Source: CAZJJZ01 sp964546505
GTDB lineage: Bacteria; Patescibacteriota; Gracilibacteria; UBA1369
Assembly (NCBI GenBank): GCA_964546505.1
Contig: CAZJJZ010000008.1
Coordinates: 1-50,672 of the forward strand
Direction of reading: 5' to 3'
Length of the DNA stretch: 50,672 bases
Below the pieces are notes generated by a model. That model made no database searches, was not told the DNA's origin, and saw nothing but the letters and a program-made list of their open reading frames with translations. Made by a program: the position numbers and the translations under genes. Below are positions 35,101 to 42,412 of the stretch, piece by piece; position 1 is the stretch's first letter; every line of letters starts with the position of its first letter.

Positions 35101-35302
35101 CCACATCTTTTAAAACCGATTGTAGAATATGGCCATAATGTGGCAAACCATTGGCAAAAGGTGGCCCATCAAAAAACACCGCTTTAGGTGAGTTTTCTCT
35201 TTGTTTCAGAGATTTCTTAAAAATATCTTCCTCTTGCCACTTTGCTAAAACTTCCCGCTCTATATTGGGAAAATTAGGACTGGGATTGACTTTATTAAAC
35301 AT
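32177..35302 (-). CDS. ileS: Isoleucyl-tRNA synthetase
   Basis: Charges tRNA(Ile). The 1041-aa class I synthetase has the HIGH-type motif in GLPHYGHILQ near residue 54 and an editing domain with TTPWTLPGNQAVAIG. Its KMSKS-type loop reads GEKLSKRKKNFVDP near 600, that is KLSKR instead of KMSKS, and an anticodon-binding domain follows (NWYVRRSRRRFWK). The C-terminal region contains VKPNARVLGPKYGKDV, as in the long eukaryote-like IleS type. It is the first gene of the ileS-secG-SBP-rplI-ruvX-ATPase run. Confidence 0.97.
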   Translation of the reverse strand: MFNKVNPSPNFPNIEREVLAKWQEEDIFKKSLKQRENSPKAVFFDGPPFANGLPHYGHILQSVLKDVVARYLTMKGYSVPRVAGWDCHGLPVENEVEKQNNIKSKKDIEAIGVEKFNADCRASVFKYTSEFEKIFARVGRWVDTKNAYATLDTNYTESIWWVFKELWDKGLIYKGYKPMHISTALETPLSNFEVSQNYKEITDFTVTVKFPLVGLEKTYILAWTTTPWTLPGNQAVAIGAEIDYVKIACEGEFLILAKERLENVLKDREYQIVEEFKGSVLKGQKYLPLFPYFQNENPAFFQILTAEFVTTEEGTGVVHIAGGFGEDDYNLVKEQGWEPIVHVEMNGNFKESVIDFAGKYVKGQDQNIGKWLEEKGLLFDHLNYRHSYPHCWRTDTPLLNYVTSSWFVKVTAVKEKMLANNQKITWQPDHLQNGRFGKWLEGARDWSISRSRYWGAPIPVWANENGDTICIGSIAELEKLAGKLPVRDGEIDLHKPYIDQITFQHPDHLESTDPKYLMKRVPDVFDCWFESGAMPYAQLHYPFENKELFENNFPAEFISEAIDQTRGWFYTLHVLATALFDQPAFKNVICTGHVLAANGEKLSKRKKNFVDPNELFDRVGADPARLFLAISPVVVGEGVRFSEEGVEDVLKKFTLTLWNTYSFFVTYANIDGWDQGKMQSDFSPQNPLDQWLLSELSSLIAEMTEQLDKYNIARASRPLLSFVDNLSNWYVRRSRRRFWKSENDGDKLEAYQTLYTVLVQFTQLLAPFMPFLAEEIYRNLTSQESVHLTDWPQVNVKWLKPQLNQQNELIRTIVTLGHAVRDQKQIKVRQPLAEVSIALPQNLPQEWVLQQKEVILEELNVKNLQIIADAGELIKPMVKPNARVLGPKYGKDVQNIINLAKSGQFELQDGQVKVGEWLLSAGEYELGYISQEGVDAQSQNGVTVILNTTISQELLEEGWAREMIRAIQEMRKEAGYEVADHIQLAIYASANFAQVITNFADYISRETLADELIQNGDLEWDRESKIDLDGQIVKIAIRKCR

Positions 35303-35378
35303 ATACTTTGATTTAACTTGAGCTTAACTTTGCGTCAGTTTACCTTTCCCAAAAGCTAAACTCAAGTTAAAGAACTGA

Positions 35379-36083
35379 CTAATTATTTAGCACCAACATT
35401 GCTTTTCTACCTTCTTCAATAGTGGATTTACTGCCAGTCCAATCGTGAATTGCTGGAATTAAAATGTTCTCGGCATAATAATAACTCTCTCCCTTTCTGG
35501 TACCGGGATCATTAGTAATAAAACCGTTTTGATCATAACCTGTAACGACAATCACATGATAAGGAGGTCCCGCCCCTCTAAAATTGGGATTATTCAAACG
35601 CTGACCTGCCACCGGTAAAATTACCGGGCGGCCCGCCGCCAACTCCTCACGTATCCTGATGGCAGACACCTGCTCGTCATAATAGACAGTTGCTGGCCGC
35701 CCTAAATATTCCTCACTAACTCTTTTCAGTTCGGACATATCAATATCCACCAGCATGTTTCGGGAATTTTGCCACTCCACCATTTTTATAATCGCTGCTT
35801 TAGCCTCTGTGGTAGAGAATTCCTTTTTGGCATAAAAATTATTAACCATAATCAAGGAAGCTTCCTCACAGGCTTCATCAAATGGAACTCGCCAATCACC
35901 TCCCGGCGCCTGACTAGTAAAGGGTACTTTCAAAGACACATTTTCCGGCAAAGAAAGAGGTTCGTTCTGGGCCTCCGCCACCATTTCTTGCCCCTGATCA
36001 TAATCCACTAATTCTGACCAATTAGGCCAAGACTGCTGCCAAGACAGAGAGGTGTTCAAAATTATGATGATTGATTCAAGCAT
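35379..36083 (-). CDS. C39-like papain-fold peptidase (exported?)
   Basis: The protein has the C39_2 peptidase-like pattern: VPFTSQAPGGDWRVPFDEACEEASLIMV with the candidate nucleophile Cys, PPYHVIVVTGYD with the candidate His, and FITNDPGTRKGESYYY with the Asn/Asp region. I prefer ATG 36083 (234 aa); a GTG at 36116 would extend it. The N-terminus (MLESIIIILNTSLSW) is a weak hydrophobic segment, so export is uncertain. It may cleave peptides or cell-wall crosslinks; it has no transporter domain. Confidence 0.8.
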   Translation of the reverse strand: MLESIIIILNTSLSWQQSWPNWSELVDYDQGQEMVAEAQNEPLSLPENVSLKVPFTSQAPGGDWRVPFDEACEEASLIMVNNFYAKKEFSTTEAKAAIIKMVEWQNSRNMLVDIDMSELKRVSEEYLGRPATVYYDEQVSAIRIREELAAGRPVILPVAGQRLNNPNFRGAGPPYHVIVVTGYDQNGFITNDPGTRKGESYYYAENILIPAIHDWTGSKSTIEEGRKAMLVLNN

Positions 36084-36305
36084 AAAATTTATATCAAGAT
36101 ATGATTCAAAATACACCAGAATTCCGCTCTAGACCAGTGGGCTTTTCCCAAAATCACCAAACGACTTCAGCTGATCAATTCCATCAGACTAAAAGGATAT
36201 CAACAAAAATCGGCAAAATTTTCAGGCTTAATTCATACTACTGGCTTCACTTAATTCTGTATCTTTGATAGATTTGTTAATTACTTCCAAATAATTGCCA
36301 CCCTG
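36084..36305. other. Intergenic region between divergent genes
   Basis: About 190-220 bp between the C39-like gene and the FAD oxidoreductase gene. I see AT-rich stretches and no convincing hairpin or promoter pair. No open frame looks real. Confidence 0.4.
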
Positions 36306-37646
36306 ATGAAAACTTACGACATGATCATTGTGGGAGCGGGGCTAGCGGGTTTAAGTTGCGCGATGGAACTAGCACAACAGGGTAGAAAAATTTTAATTTT
36401 GGAAGCGAAACCTTATCTGGGAGGACGTACCGCCTCTTGGCGAGACAGAGGGATGTGGGTGGAGTCTGGCCTGCACCGTGTCTTAGGATTTTATCGGGCT
36501 TTTCCTCGTTTGATCAAAAAAGCCGGCTTAAAGTTAACCGATATCCTGATCTGGGAAGATGAAATTGAGATAATCACCACAGAAGGCGAAAGCGCAGAAT
36601 TCGCAGTATCCTTGCTTGGCAAGCCTTTTAAAACCGTTAGTCACTTACTTGGTAATAATCAATTTCTCTGCCTGCAGGATAAATTACAAATTGCCCAATT
36701 TTTCCTTGCCGGGGTCCGAGATTACCAAACCGAACCTGAGAAACTGGATCAAATAACAGTCACCGAATACGCCGAAAAACACGGCTTGAATCGCAAAATC
36801 ATCAATCGATTACTGACACCGTTAACAGCCGGGATTTTTTTCATTCCGCCAGAACGTTATTCGGCTTTCGCTTTCTTTGGTCTGTTTGCGCCCTTCCTGA
36901 GCCGAACTCCCAGAATCGGTGTAGGGGCTTTCAAAGGTGGAATGACTGAAGTATTAGTGAATCCTATTGCTCAACACCTGGAGCAGCGTGGAGTGACCAT
37001 CCTGAGGGGTAAGCAAGTGCAAGCCCTCATCATCGAAAATCAGCAAGTAGTTGGCGTTCGGACGCGGCAAAACCGTTATCTTGCCAAGCAGGTTGTCTGG
37101 GCAACGGCCCTAAAAAATGCGCAATTGATGATCAAAAAACACTTTGGCGATCAAAAATGGTGTCAGAGTTTTTTGAAATTACCGACCATTCCTTATATCA
37201 CTTTACAACTGGAAACCATTAAACCAACTTTACCCAAAGACAGAGTTACTTTCGGCCCACTAACCTGTTTGGCCTGTTTTTCTGAGCAAAGTAGAACAAC
37301 TTTCGCCGGCAAAACTGGCCGACTTTCCATAATTTTGACTCCACCAGAAAAATTTCTTCGGCTTAAACCCGCTCAAATTCTGCAAGCAGTACTTCGTGAT
37401 GCCCAAAAATTAAACCTGCACATTCCGAAGATTTTACGCTATAGAGTAATTTCTCAGAAAGATGATTTTTATTCTCTAACCCCACACATGGAAGCGCTAA
37501 AACCCACTCAAGCAACTCCCATACCTGGCCTAACTTTGGCAGGTGATTACACCAAACAAGCACATCTCGCCACCATGGAAGGAGCAATAGTTTCTGGCGA
37601 GCTGGCGGCCAACCACGTTTTAAAAAAACTTAACAATATAACCTAA
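36306..37646 (+). CDS. FAD-dependent oxidoreductase, phytoene desaturase/amine oxidase type
   Basis: A 446-aa flavoprotein. The Rossmann FAD motif MIIVGAGLAGLSCAMELAQQGRKILILEAKPYLGGRTASW fills residues 7-46. FKGGMTEVLVNPIAQHLEQRGVTI lies in the middle, and the C-terminal FAD-closing motif LTLAGDYTKQAHLATMEGAIVSGELAA is complete. Closest families by eye are carotenoid or squalene-type desaturases and amine oxidases; the substrate is unknown. A DUF4383-like membrane protein gene follows 9 nt later. No other isoprenoid genes are visible, so acquisition by transfer is plausible. Confidence 0.88.
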   Translation: MKTYDMIIVGAGLAGLSCAMELAQQGRKILILEAKPYLGGRTASWRDRGMWVESGLHRVLGFYRAFPRLIKKAGLKLTDILIWEDEIEIITTEGESAEFAVSLLGKPFKTVSHLLGNNQFLCLQDKLQIAQFFLAGVRDYQTEPEKLDQITVTEYAEKHGLNRKIINRLLTPLTAGIFFIPPERYSAFAFFGLFAPFLSRTPRIGVGAFKGGMTEVLVNPIAQHLEQRGVTILRGKQVQALIIENQQVVGVRTRQNRYLAKQVVWATALKNAQLMIKKHFGDQKWCQSFLKLPTIPYITLQLETIKPTLPKDRVTFGPLTCLACFSEQSRTTFAGKTGRLSIILTPPEKFLRLKPAQILQAVLRDAQKLNLHIPKILRYRVISQKDDFYSLTPHMEALKPTQATPIPGLTLAGDYTKQAHLATMEGAIVSGELAANHVLKKLNNIT

Positions 37647-37655
37647 TCATTCACT

Positions 37656-38021
37656 ATGATCAGAACAGTTCTTTACATTTTGGGAATATTTCTAACCGCC
37701 ATCGGTATCTTGGGCTTCTTCAATGATCCCGTCTTGGGTATTTTTGATGTCGACCTAGGTCACAACCTGGTGCATTTGATTACAGGAGTACTCACTATTC
37801 TCTTTGCCACACAAAACCTGCGCAACATGATGATGTTCGGAAGAGTGATGGCCATTGTTTATGGTCTGGTGGCTATCTTGGGATTACTAATGCCAAACAC
37901 CAGATTGTTTGGGTTTATGATTGTAAATGATGCCGATAATGTACTGCACATCTTGCTGACTCTTGCTTATCTCTATGTTGGGTTTGCACCAAATGTGGAT
38001 AAACCTGCCAGAAATATGTGA
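37656..38021 (+). CDS. DUF4383-like small membrane protein
   Basis: A 121-aa protein with four membrane segments (about 4-22, 35-50, 62-82, 95-113). The features LGHNLVHLITGVLTILFA and NVLHILLTLAYLYVGF carry paired His residues in the spans, as in DUF4383 proteins. It is 9 nt downstream of the FAD oxidoreductase, so the two probably form one transcript. A 22-bp palindrome lies just past the stop. Confidence 0.8.
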   Translation: MIRTVLYILGIFLTAIGILGFFNDPVLGIFDVDLGHNLVHLITGVLTILFATQNLRNMMMFGRVMAIVYGLVAILGLLMPNTRLFGFMIVNDADNVLHILLTLAYLYVGFAPNVDKPARNM

Positions 38022-38033
38022 TGAAAGCTCAGT

Positions 38034-38055
38034 CCGGCGGCCAATTGGCCGCCGG
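38034..38055. repeat. Perfect 22-bp GC-rich palindrome between convergent genes
   Basis: Half-site CCGGCGGCCAA followed at once by its exact reverse complement, with no loop. It lies between the DUF4383-like gene and the convergent regulator gene. No T-run follows on either strand, so it is not a textbook terminator. Confidence 0.7.
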
Positions 38056-38067
38056 ATAGAATTAACA

Positions 38068-39057
38068 TTATACCTCATTAATGATATCAAAACCTTTGTA
38101 ACTACCCACCAGCGCCAAACCAATCAATTGCCCCTGGCAAATTCCCCGCTCTTGGATTGACCGAGCAATTTCATTCAACGTGGCACCAGAACCCACCGCA
38201 TCATCAATCAACAAAATATTATTATATTTTTTTTGTTCTTCCACAATAATGGTTTTAGAAGCATTTTCCACCCTATCCTCCAGCTTGGAAAGTGTCTTCT
38301 GCGGTACTACGACAGCTGTTTTTACTTTAGTTAATTTGATAGTCGGAATTTCCAAATGCAAATATTTTTCCAATTCTTTCATGAATTGCACTTCACGTTT
38401 CACCGATGGCGGCACAAAACCAATCGCCTCAATTTTTTCCTGCAAAATCAATTTACGCAGACGTGGTTTAATCAATTCCACCACTTCTTTAATCATTGGT
38501 CTACTTTGACTTTGTTTTGCATAAAGCAACAGTTGCCCCAATTTGGTTTTGCCAAATCTTTCCAAAGAATAAAAATCCAAATAAAAAACTTTATCCAAGT
38601 ATATTTTTTTAAAAGTTGATTTCATTTTGGGCAAACCGTCCAACAATTCATCTTGCTGATAAGCGTGATATTTCTGCCAAATTTTGGCATAATCTGCCGC
38701 CGCCTTGGTCAATTCCAATTTATTTTTTGTACAAAAATACTCGAAACCTGCCAGCCCTTTCAGCACCAAGCCGGTTGGACTAACCCAACTAAACTCCTTT
38801 TCCAACAAAGCATATTCCTCCGGCGACAGATTTTTCCAAGCAGCCGAGTTAGCTGATGGCAGCTTGTTGTCAGCCAGCAAATAAAACACCTTCGGCGCAC
38901 TACCAATCTTATAAATCAGTCCCTGCCGCAACAAATTGTTCAACTGCTTAAACAACCCCTGCCGTGAAATCTCCAAATATTCTTGCAACTCCTTGGCGGT
39001 AGCCTGCCGATGCTCCCGCAAATAAGCCAACAATTTGTCCTTAGTATCAGTAAACAT
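38068..39057 (-). CDS. HTH regulator fused to a phosphoribosyltransferase-like domain
   Basis: A 329-aa protein. Residues 1-65 form a winged helix-turn-helix (TKDKLLAYLREHRQATAKELQEYLEISRQGLFKQLNNLLRQGLIYKIG). A helical linker spans about 80-240. The C-terminus carries a PRPP-binding loop, NILLIDDAVGSGATLNEIA, at about 280-298. In PurR-type regulators such a domain senses PRPP, and that role is likely here, although the central region does not look like PurR. It has its own promoter with a 12-bp inverted repeat, consistent with autoregulation. A nucleotide-salvage link is inference. Confidence 0.85.
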   Translation of the reverse strand: MFTDTKDKLLAYLREHRQATAKELQEYLEISRQGLFKQLNNLLRQGLIYKIGSAPKVFYLLADNKLPSANSAAWKNLSPEEYALLEKEFSWVSPTGLVLKGLAGFEYFCTKNKLELTKAAADYAKIWQKYHAYQQDELLDGLPKMKSTFKKIYLDKVFYLDFYSLERFGKTKLGQLLLYAKQSQSRPMIKEVVELIKPRLRKLILQEKIEAIGFVPPSVKREVQFMKELEKYLHLEIPTIKLTKVKTAVVVPQKTLSKLEDRVENASKTIIVEEQKKYNNILLIDDAVGSGATLNEIARSIQERGICQGQLIGLALVGSYKGFDIINEV

Positions 39058-39080
39058 AAAAATGATTAATCACACTCTTA

Positions 39081-39116
39081 ATTATATACAGTTGACAGTT
39101 TACAGTCAACTGTATA
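39081..39116 (-). promoter_or_regulatory. Autoregulatory promoter-operator of the HTH-PRTase gene
   Basis: Minus-strand promoter: -35 TTGACT (39109-39104), 17-bp spacer, -10 TATAAT (39086-39081), start near 39074 and ATG at 39057. A perfect inverted repeat, TATACAGTTGAC (39085-39096) and GTCAACTGTATA (39105-39116) with an 8-bp spacer, covers the -35, the spacer and the edge of the -10. It is placed to block RNA polymerase when bound. Confidence 0.75.
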
Positions 39117-39120
39117 CTAT
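39092..39120 (+). promoter_or_regulatory. Divergent promoter inside the same operator
   Basis: On the plus strand, TTGACA (39092-39097), a 17-bp spacer and TACTAT (39115-39120) form a second candidate promoter overlapping the same inverted repeat. It would drive a short transcript toward 39140. Confidence 0.35.
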
Positions 39121-39139
39121 ACTACTAACAGAGATTAAT

Positions 39140-39208
39140 ATGGATTTACTCAACAATCCTAAAGAAAAAAGTTACTTTCATTTCGGATTCATTGTTGAAG
39201 CAACGTAG
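39140..39208 (+). CDS. Possible small ORF (22 aa) opposite the regulator
   Basis: ATG at 39140 opens a 22-codon frame (MDLLNNPKEKSYFHFGFIVE, then AT and a stop). It lies about 13 nt after the start predicted from the divergent promoter. No strong Shine-Dalgarno is present. It could be a leader peptide or chance. Confidence 0.2.
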   Translation: MDLLNNPKEKSYFHFGFIVEAT

Positions 39209-39242
39209 GAAAACCCGCAATCTACTTTGCACATTGAGATTT

Positions 39243-39318
39243 TGGTGGACCTTAGCGGGTTCGAACCGCTGACCTCTCCCATGCCATGGGAACGCTCTAC
39301 CAGCTGAGCTAAAGGCCC
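39243..39318 (-). tRNA. tRNA-Ala (anticodon GGC)
   Basis: On the minus strand the acceptor stem is GGGCCTT/AAGGTCC (one G-U pair) with discriminator A and encoded CCA. The anticodon stem TTCCC/GGGAG closes the loop ATGGCAT with T33 and anticodon GGC. The D arm (GCTCAGCTGGTAGAGC) and T arm (GCGGTTCGAACCCGC) are normal. Length is 76 nt. Confidence 0.96.
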
Positions 39319-39368
39319 AAATTTGAGTTTTTTTTGAGTGCACCTTTACCTGGCACTCTGATATTCGC

Positions 39369-39454
39369 TGGTGCGCGGGAGAGGTCTTGAACCTCCATGC
39401 TATTGCTCTCGCTCCCACCTCGAGGTAGTGCGTCTGCCATTTCGCCACCCGCGC
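39369..39454 (-). tRNA. tRNA-Leu (anticodon GAG), aberrant anticodon arm
   Basis: On the minus strand the acceptor stem GCGCGGG/CCCGCGC, discriminator A, encoded CCA, D arm (GGCAGAC) and T arm (GAGGTTCAAGACCTC) are all normal. Aligned to E. coli tRNA-Leu(GAG), the anticodon loop is TCGAGGT: anticodon GAG, but C at position 33 where U is almost universal. The anticodon stem CTACC/GGGAG has an A-G mismatch. The variable arm (GAGAGCAATAGC) lacks the pairing seen in the tRNA-Leu(CAA) of this window. It may be a working variant, a decaying gene, or a local base-call problem. Confidence 0.8.
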
Positions 39455-39570
39455 ATTGCCTTTGTATTTTAGGCAAAAATGGGAAGTTGGCAAGTTGTTT
39501 TAAAAATTTCTTGCAAAACAATTGGCTGCATGATAAATTCCTCACGCTTCGGCAGTATCAAAATTTTTAC

Positions 39571-39646
39571 GGACGCTTAGCTCAGTTGGTAGAGCATCTC
39601 GTTTACACCGAGAGGGTCATAGGTTCGAGTCCTATAGCGTCCACCA
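39571..39646 (+). tRNA. tRNA-Val (anticodon TAC)
   Basis: The acceptor stem GGACGCT/AGCGTCC, discriminator A and encoded CCA are complete. The anticodon stem TCTCG/CGAGA closes loop TTTACAC with T33 and anticodon TAC. D arm (GCTCAGTTGGTAGAGC) and T arm (ATAGGTTCGAGTCCTAT) are normal. Length is 76 nt. It points away from the other two tRNAs. Confidence 0.97.
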
Positions 39647-39658
39647 GTAAACAAAGCC

Positions 39659-39685
39659 AACTCTTATACTCAAAGAGTTTTTTTT
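39659..39685 (+). terminator. Terminator of tRNA-Val
   Basis: AACTCTT pairs with AAGAGTT around ATACTCA and is followed by TTTTTT. It touches the stop codon of the convergent PDZ gene. Confidence 0.65.
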
Positions 39686-40811
39686 ATTTCACCTCAACTT
39701 CGCTCCCTCCACGCAACAGCGTTAACCTAGGTCTTTCGCCAGGTGCTAATTGCAACAGTTGGGCAATGGTTTCTAATTCGGAATTTAAACTCACACCATT
39801 GATCGACAACAGAACATCACCGATCTTGAGGCCCAAAGCTTCAGCTAAAGAACCAACTGGTGGCATATTACCTTGCAATTTACCATCCGCTGAAGTCAAA
39901 ACTGCTCCTTGATCGACTTTCAAAGCTAATTTCTGACTTTGCTCTTTGTTTAACTGTATGAAATTAAAACCGAAACTAGCAGTTTCCAGAGATTTACCAT
40001 TCCTTGCTCTGGCCAACAAACCGCGTATTTCCAACACATTCCAAAAACGATCACCATTTTTCCAGGCCACCAATTTGCCAGAGTAATCAAAAATCGGCAA
40101 GGCAGACATTGCTCTATCATCATGTAACTTGTCATTACTCGCAAACACCAACACCAGATGATCGCGCAATCGAGACATCTCCACTACACCATGTAAATTT
40201 GACCAGCTAAAACTATTAATCATACCAGGAGTAACAGCCACCTGTTCTGGCTTTCCCAAAAACCCGGCTGCCATCACTTGCTGGCCACTTTGCCAATACT
40301 CTGCATCACTGAATTCAGCAATTTTGAAAGCGATTGTCCTTTTCTGTTCGGCAGTAAAATTCGCCTTCCAAAAAATAAAATCAGCGGACTCTGCCACTTT
40401 AGATACTGATAAAGTATTGCCAAATTGGTCTCGGGCCACCATTTCATCTTTGACCGGAATTTTTGCAGAAATAAGATAACCATCTGCGGTCAGTACCAAA
40501 GCATTGGCAGCCTCAAAATTACAGTCTTTAACTAAAGAATTTTCTTGAGTGCAATACCCATAATTAGATAAAACATTTGATGTATCTGCTTGTGCATAAA
40601 TCAACCATAATGAATCAGCAATGCTCTTTACTGCTTCAGTCACCGCGGACTGCTCCACGTAAACAGTTTTTTCTCTTACTCTTTGAATCAATTTGGAATT
40701 ACCATCAGATTCCAGCCGAAAGAAAAACATCACATATAGCAGCCCACCCAAAACTCCCAAAACCACTGCTCCAACCCAAACAATCAAACTACTTAGAATT
40801 TTTTGCTTCAT
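39684..40811 (-). CDS. HtrA-like PDZ protein with lost protease active site
   Basis: A 375-aa protein from ATG 40811. One membrane segment (about residues 5-30) anchors it. The next region follows the HtrA/DegP layout: VTEAVKSIADSLWLIYA, then ANALVLTADGYLISAKIPV in place of GxGVIxxxGYILTNxHVV, so the catalytic His is missing. ALPIFDYSGKLVAW stands where the GNSGGPL Ser loop should be. A PDZ domain at the end (PPVGSLAEALGLKIGDVLLSINGVSLNS) is well kept. It probably binds peptides or misfolded proteins without cleaving them. It is last in a three-gene operon, 16 nt after the PP2C gene. Confidence 0.78.
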   Translation of the reverse strand: MKQKILSSLIVWVGAVVLGVLGGLLYVMFFFRLESDGNSKLIQRVREKTVYVEQSAVTEAVKSIADSLWLIYAQADTSNVLSNYGYCTQENSLVKDCNFEAANALVLTADGYLISAKIPVKDEMVARDQFGNTLSVSKVAESADFIFWKANFTAEQKRTIAFKIAEFSDAEYWQSGQQVMAAGFLGKPEQVAVTPGMINSFSWSNLHGVVEMSRLRDHLVLVFASNDKLHDDRAMSALPIFDYSGKLVAWKNGDRFWNVLEIRGLLARARNGKSLETASFGFNFIQLNKEQSQKLALKVDQGAVLTSADGKLQGNMPPVGSLAEALGLKIGDVLLSINGVSLNSELETIAQLLQLAPGERPRLTLLRGGSEVEVK

Positions 40812-40827
40812 AAATAAAAAGTTCAAC

Positions 40828-42405
40828 TTACGCCGTTCTTTTTACCACAATAGAAGTAATATCGTCCATCTGTTTATATCCTTGACGAAACATATAAACA
40901 TCTGTCAATAAAGCATTGCGAATAGCCAGTGCTCTATCAAATTTGGCATACTGCTTTACCATTTGCTTGAATCTGGTCATGCCGTACATTTCTTTGGCAT
41001 TTCTCCAAGCCTCCGGAATACCATCAGAATAAAGCACCAAAACATCTCCCTCTGCCAATTCAATCTCCCGCACGGTTAAAGTTTTTTTAATATCTTTGAT
41101 CATGCCTAGGGCCAAGCCTCCGGAAGGCAATAACTCCACTTCATTTTGAGCTGCTTTATAGTGAATTATTTGTTCATGTCCAGCGCTGACATATTGCATT
41201 TTTTGGGTATTTTCATCCCAGCGTAACAAGACCAAAGTGATAAACATACTCGAGGTGGTTTTGGCTTTCAAGACTTCATTAACTTCTACAATCACCTGAT
41301 CAAGAGGCAAATTCTTGTTTGACATCGTATAAAACACCGCATTGGCAATGGAAACCACGATTCCCGATGGCACACCATGACCAGTTACATCACCCAGATA
41401 AAACATCAGTTGGCCATTTTCTGAGCGTAAAAAATCGTAACAGTCGCCACCAATTTCTTCAGCCGGAATGATTCCCGCTGCCAAATCCAAACCCTTCACC
41501 TTCGGCAGATTTTTGGGAATAATTTTTTGTTGAATTGATTTAGCCAGTTCCAGCTCTTTGGCAACCCTTTCCTTGTAAACCAAAGCCTTGGTGCTTTCCA
41601 GTAATTCTTCCGCCATTTTATTGAAACTTTGGGCCAAAATAAAAGTTTCATCTTTGGTTTTCACTTGAACACGATAAGTCAAATCACCGGTAGCCAATAT
41701 TTCTGCGCCTCGCTTCAACACTTGCAACGGCTTAGTGATTGAAGAGCCAAAAATAATTGCCAATAAAACACCCAATCCGACTCCAAAAACAGCCAAGAGT
41801 AAAATTCGGAACTGAGTTTCAGCCACTCTTTGCTCCAAGGCTTGATAAGTAACTTCGTAAATTAAAAAGTAACTCTCACCAATCGGATACACCACATACT
41901 GTATGGTTTCTCCGGACTTCAGACCCTCCACTGCCTTTTCATATTGATCTACTGGCACGAAATTGCCTTCTTTTTTTTGAAAAAAGACAGTTCTAGCTGA
42001 CTCGTTGACGAAGACAAAAGGATTTTTAGAAATCAAAGCAGCTAATATTCTACTATCGCTGATTGTCCTGATTTCACCTGAATATTGTTCAGTCTGCTCG
42101 GTTTCCGAATCAAATAACAGATTCCCCTCAAAATCAATTAACTGAATTGAGGCAATGTCTTCATTTTTAGCGAGTAAATCTCTAATTTCCCGATTGAAAT
42201 AAATAAAGCTTTTCGGCACCAAATAAAGCTTATAGTCATCCAAAATTCTTGCTGCAGTTAATTCCGCGTATGACAAAGCCCCCTTGAAGATATCGTCGGT
42301 TAACTCCTTTTTCTTCTCCTGAACTTGCAAAAACGCTGTCACTGTCATCAATACCACAATGAAGAGCGAAAAAGTTAAGATTAATTTTGATTTGAGTGAT
42401 TTCAT
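40828..42405 (-). CDS. Membrane sensor PP2C-type phosphatase (RsbU/SpoIIE family)
   Basis: A 525-aa signalling phosphatase. Two membrane segments (about residues 8-25 and 195-217) flank an exported sensor of about 170 residues. A HAMP domain follows (ITKPLQVLKRGAEILATGDLTYRVQVKTKDE), then a coiled linker (KERVAKELELAKSIQQKIIP) and a SpoIIE domain (AGIIPAEEIGGDCYDFL, YLGDVTGHGVPSGIVVS, LVLYSDGIPEAWRN) with the metal-binding Asp residues present. Homologues dephosphorylate STAS-type anti-sigma antagonists. No STAS or sigma partner is in the window. It lies 7 nt after a solute-binding protein gene, whose product could present the ligand to its sensor; that is inference. Confidence 0.93.
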   Translation of the reverse strand: MKSLKSKLILTFSLFIVVLMTVTAFLQVQEKKKELTDDIFKGALSYAELTAARILDDYKLYLVPKSFIYFNREIRDLLAKNEDIASIQLIDFEGNLLFDSETEQTEQYSGEIRTISDSRILAALISKNPFVFVNESARTVFFQKKEGNFVPVDQYEKAVEGLKSGETIQYVVYPIGESYFLIYEVTYQALEQRVAETQFRILLLAVFGVGLGVLLAIIFGSSITKPLQVLKRGAEILATGDLTYRVQVKTKDETFILAQSFNKMAEELLESTKALVYKERVAKELELAKSIQQKIIPKNLPKVKGLDLAAGIIPAEEIGGDCYDFLRSENGQLMFYLGDVTGHGVPSGIVVSIANAVFYTMSNKNLPLDQVIVEVNEVLKAKTTSSMFITLVLLRWDENTQKMQYVSAGHEQIIHYKAAQNEVELLPSGGLALGMIKDIKKTLTVREIELAEGDVLVLYSDGIPEAWRNAKEMYGMTRFKQMVKQYAKFDRALAIRNALLTDVYMFRQGYKQMDDITSIVVKRTA

Positions 42406-42412
42406 ATTCTGA

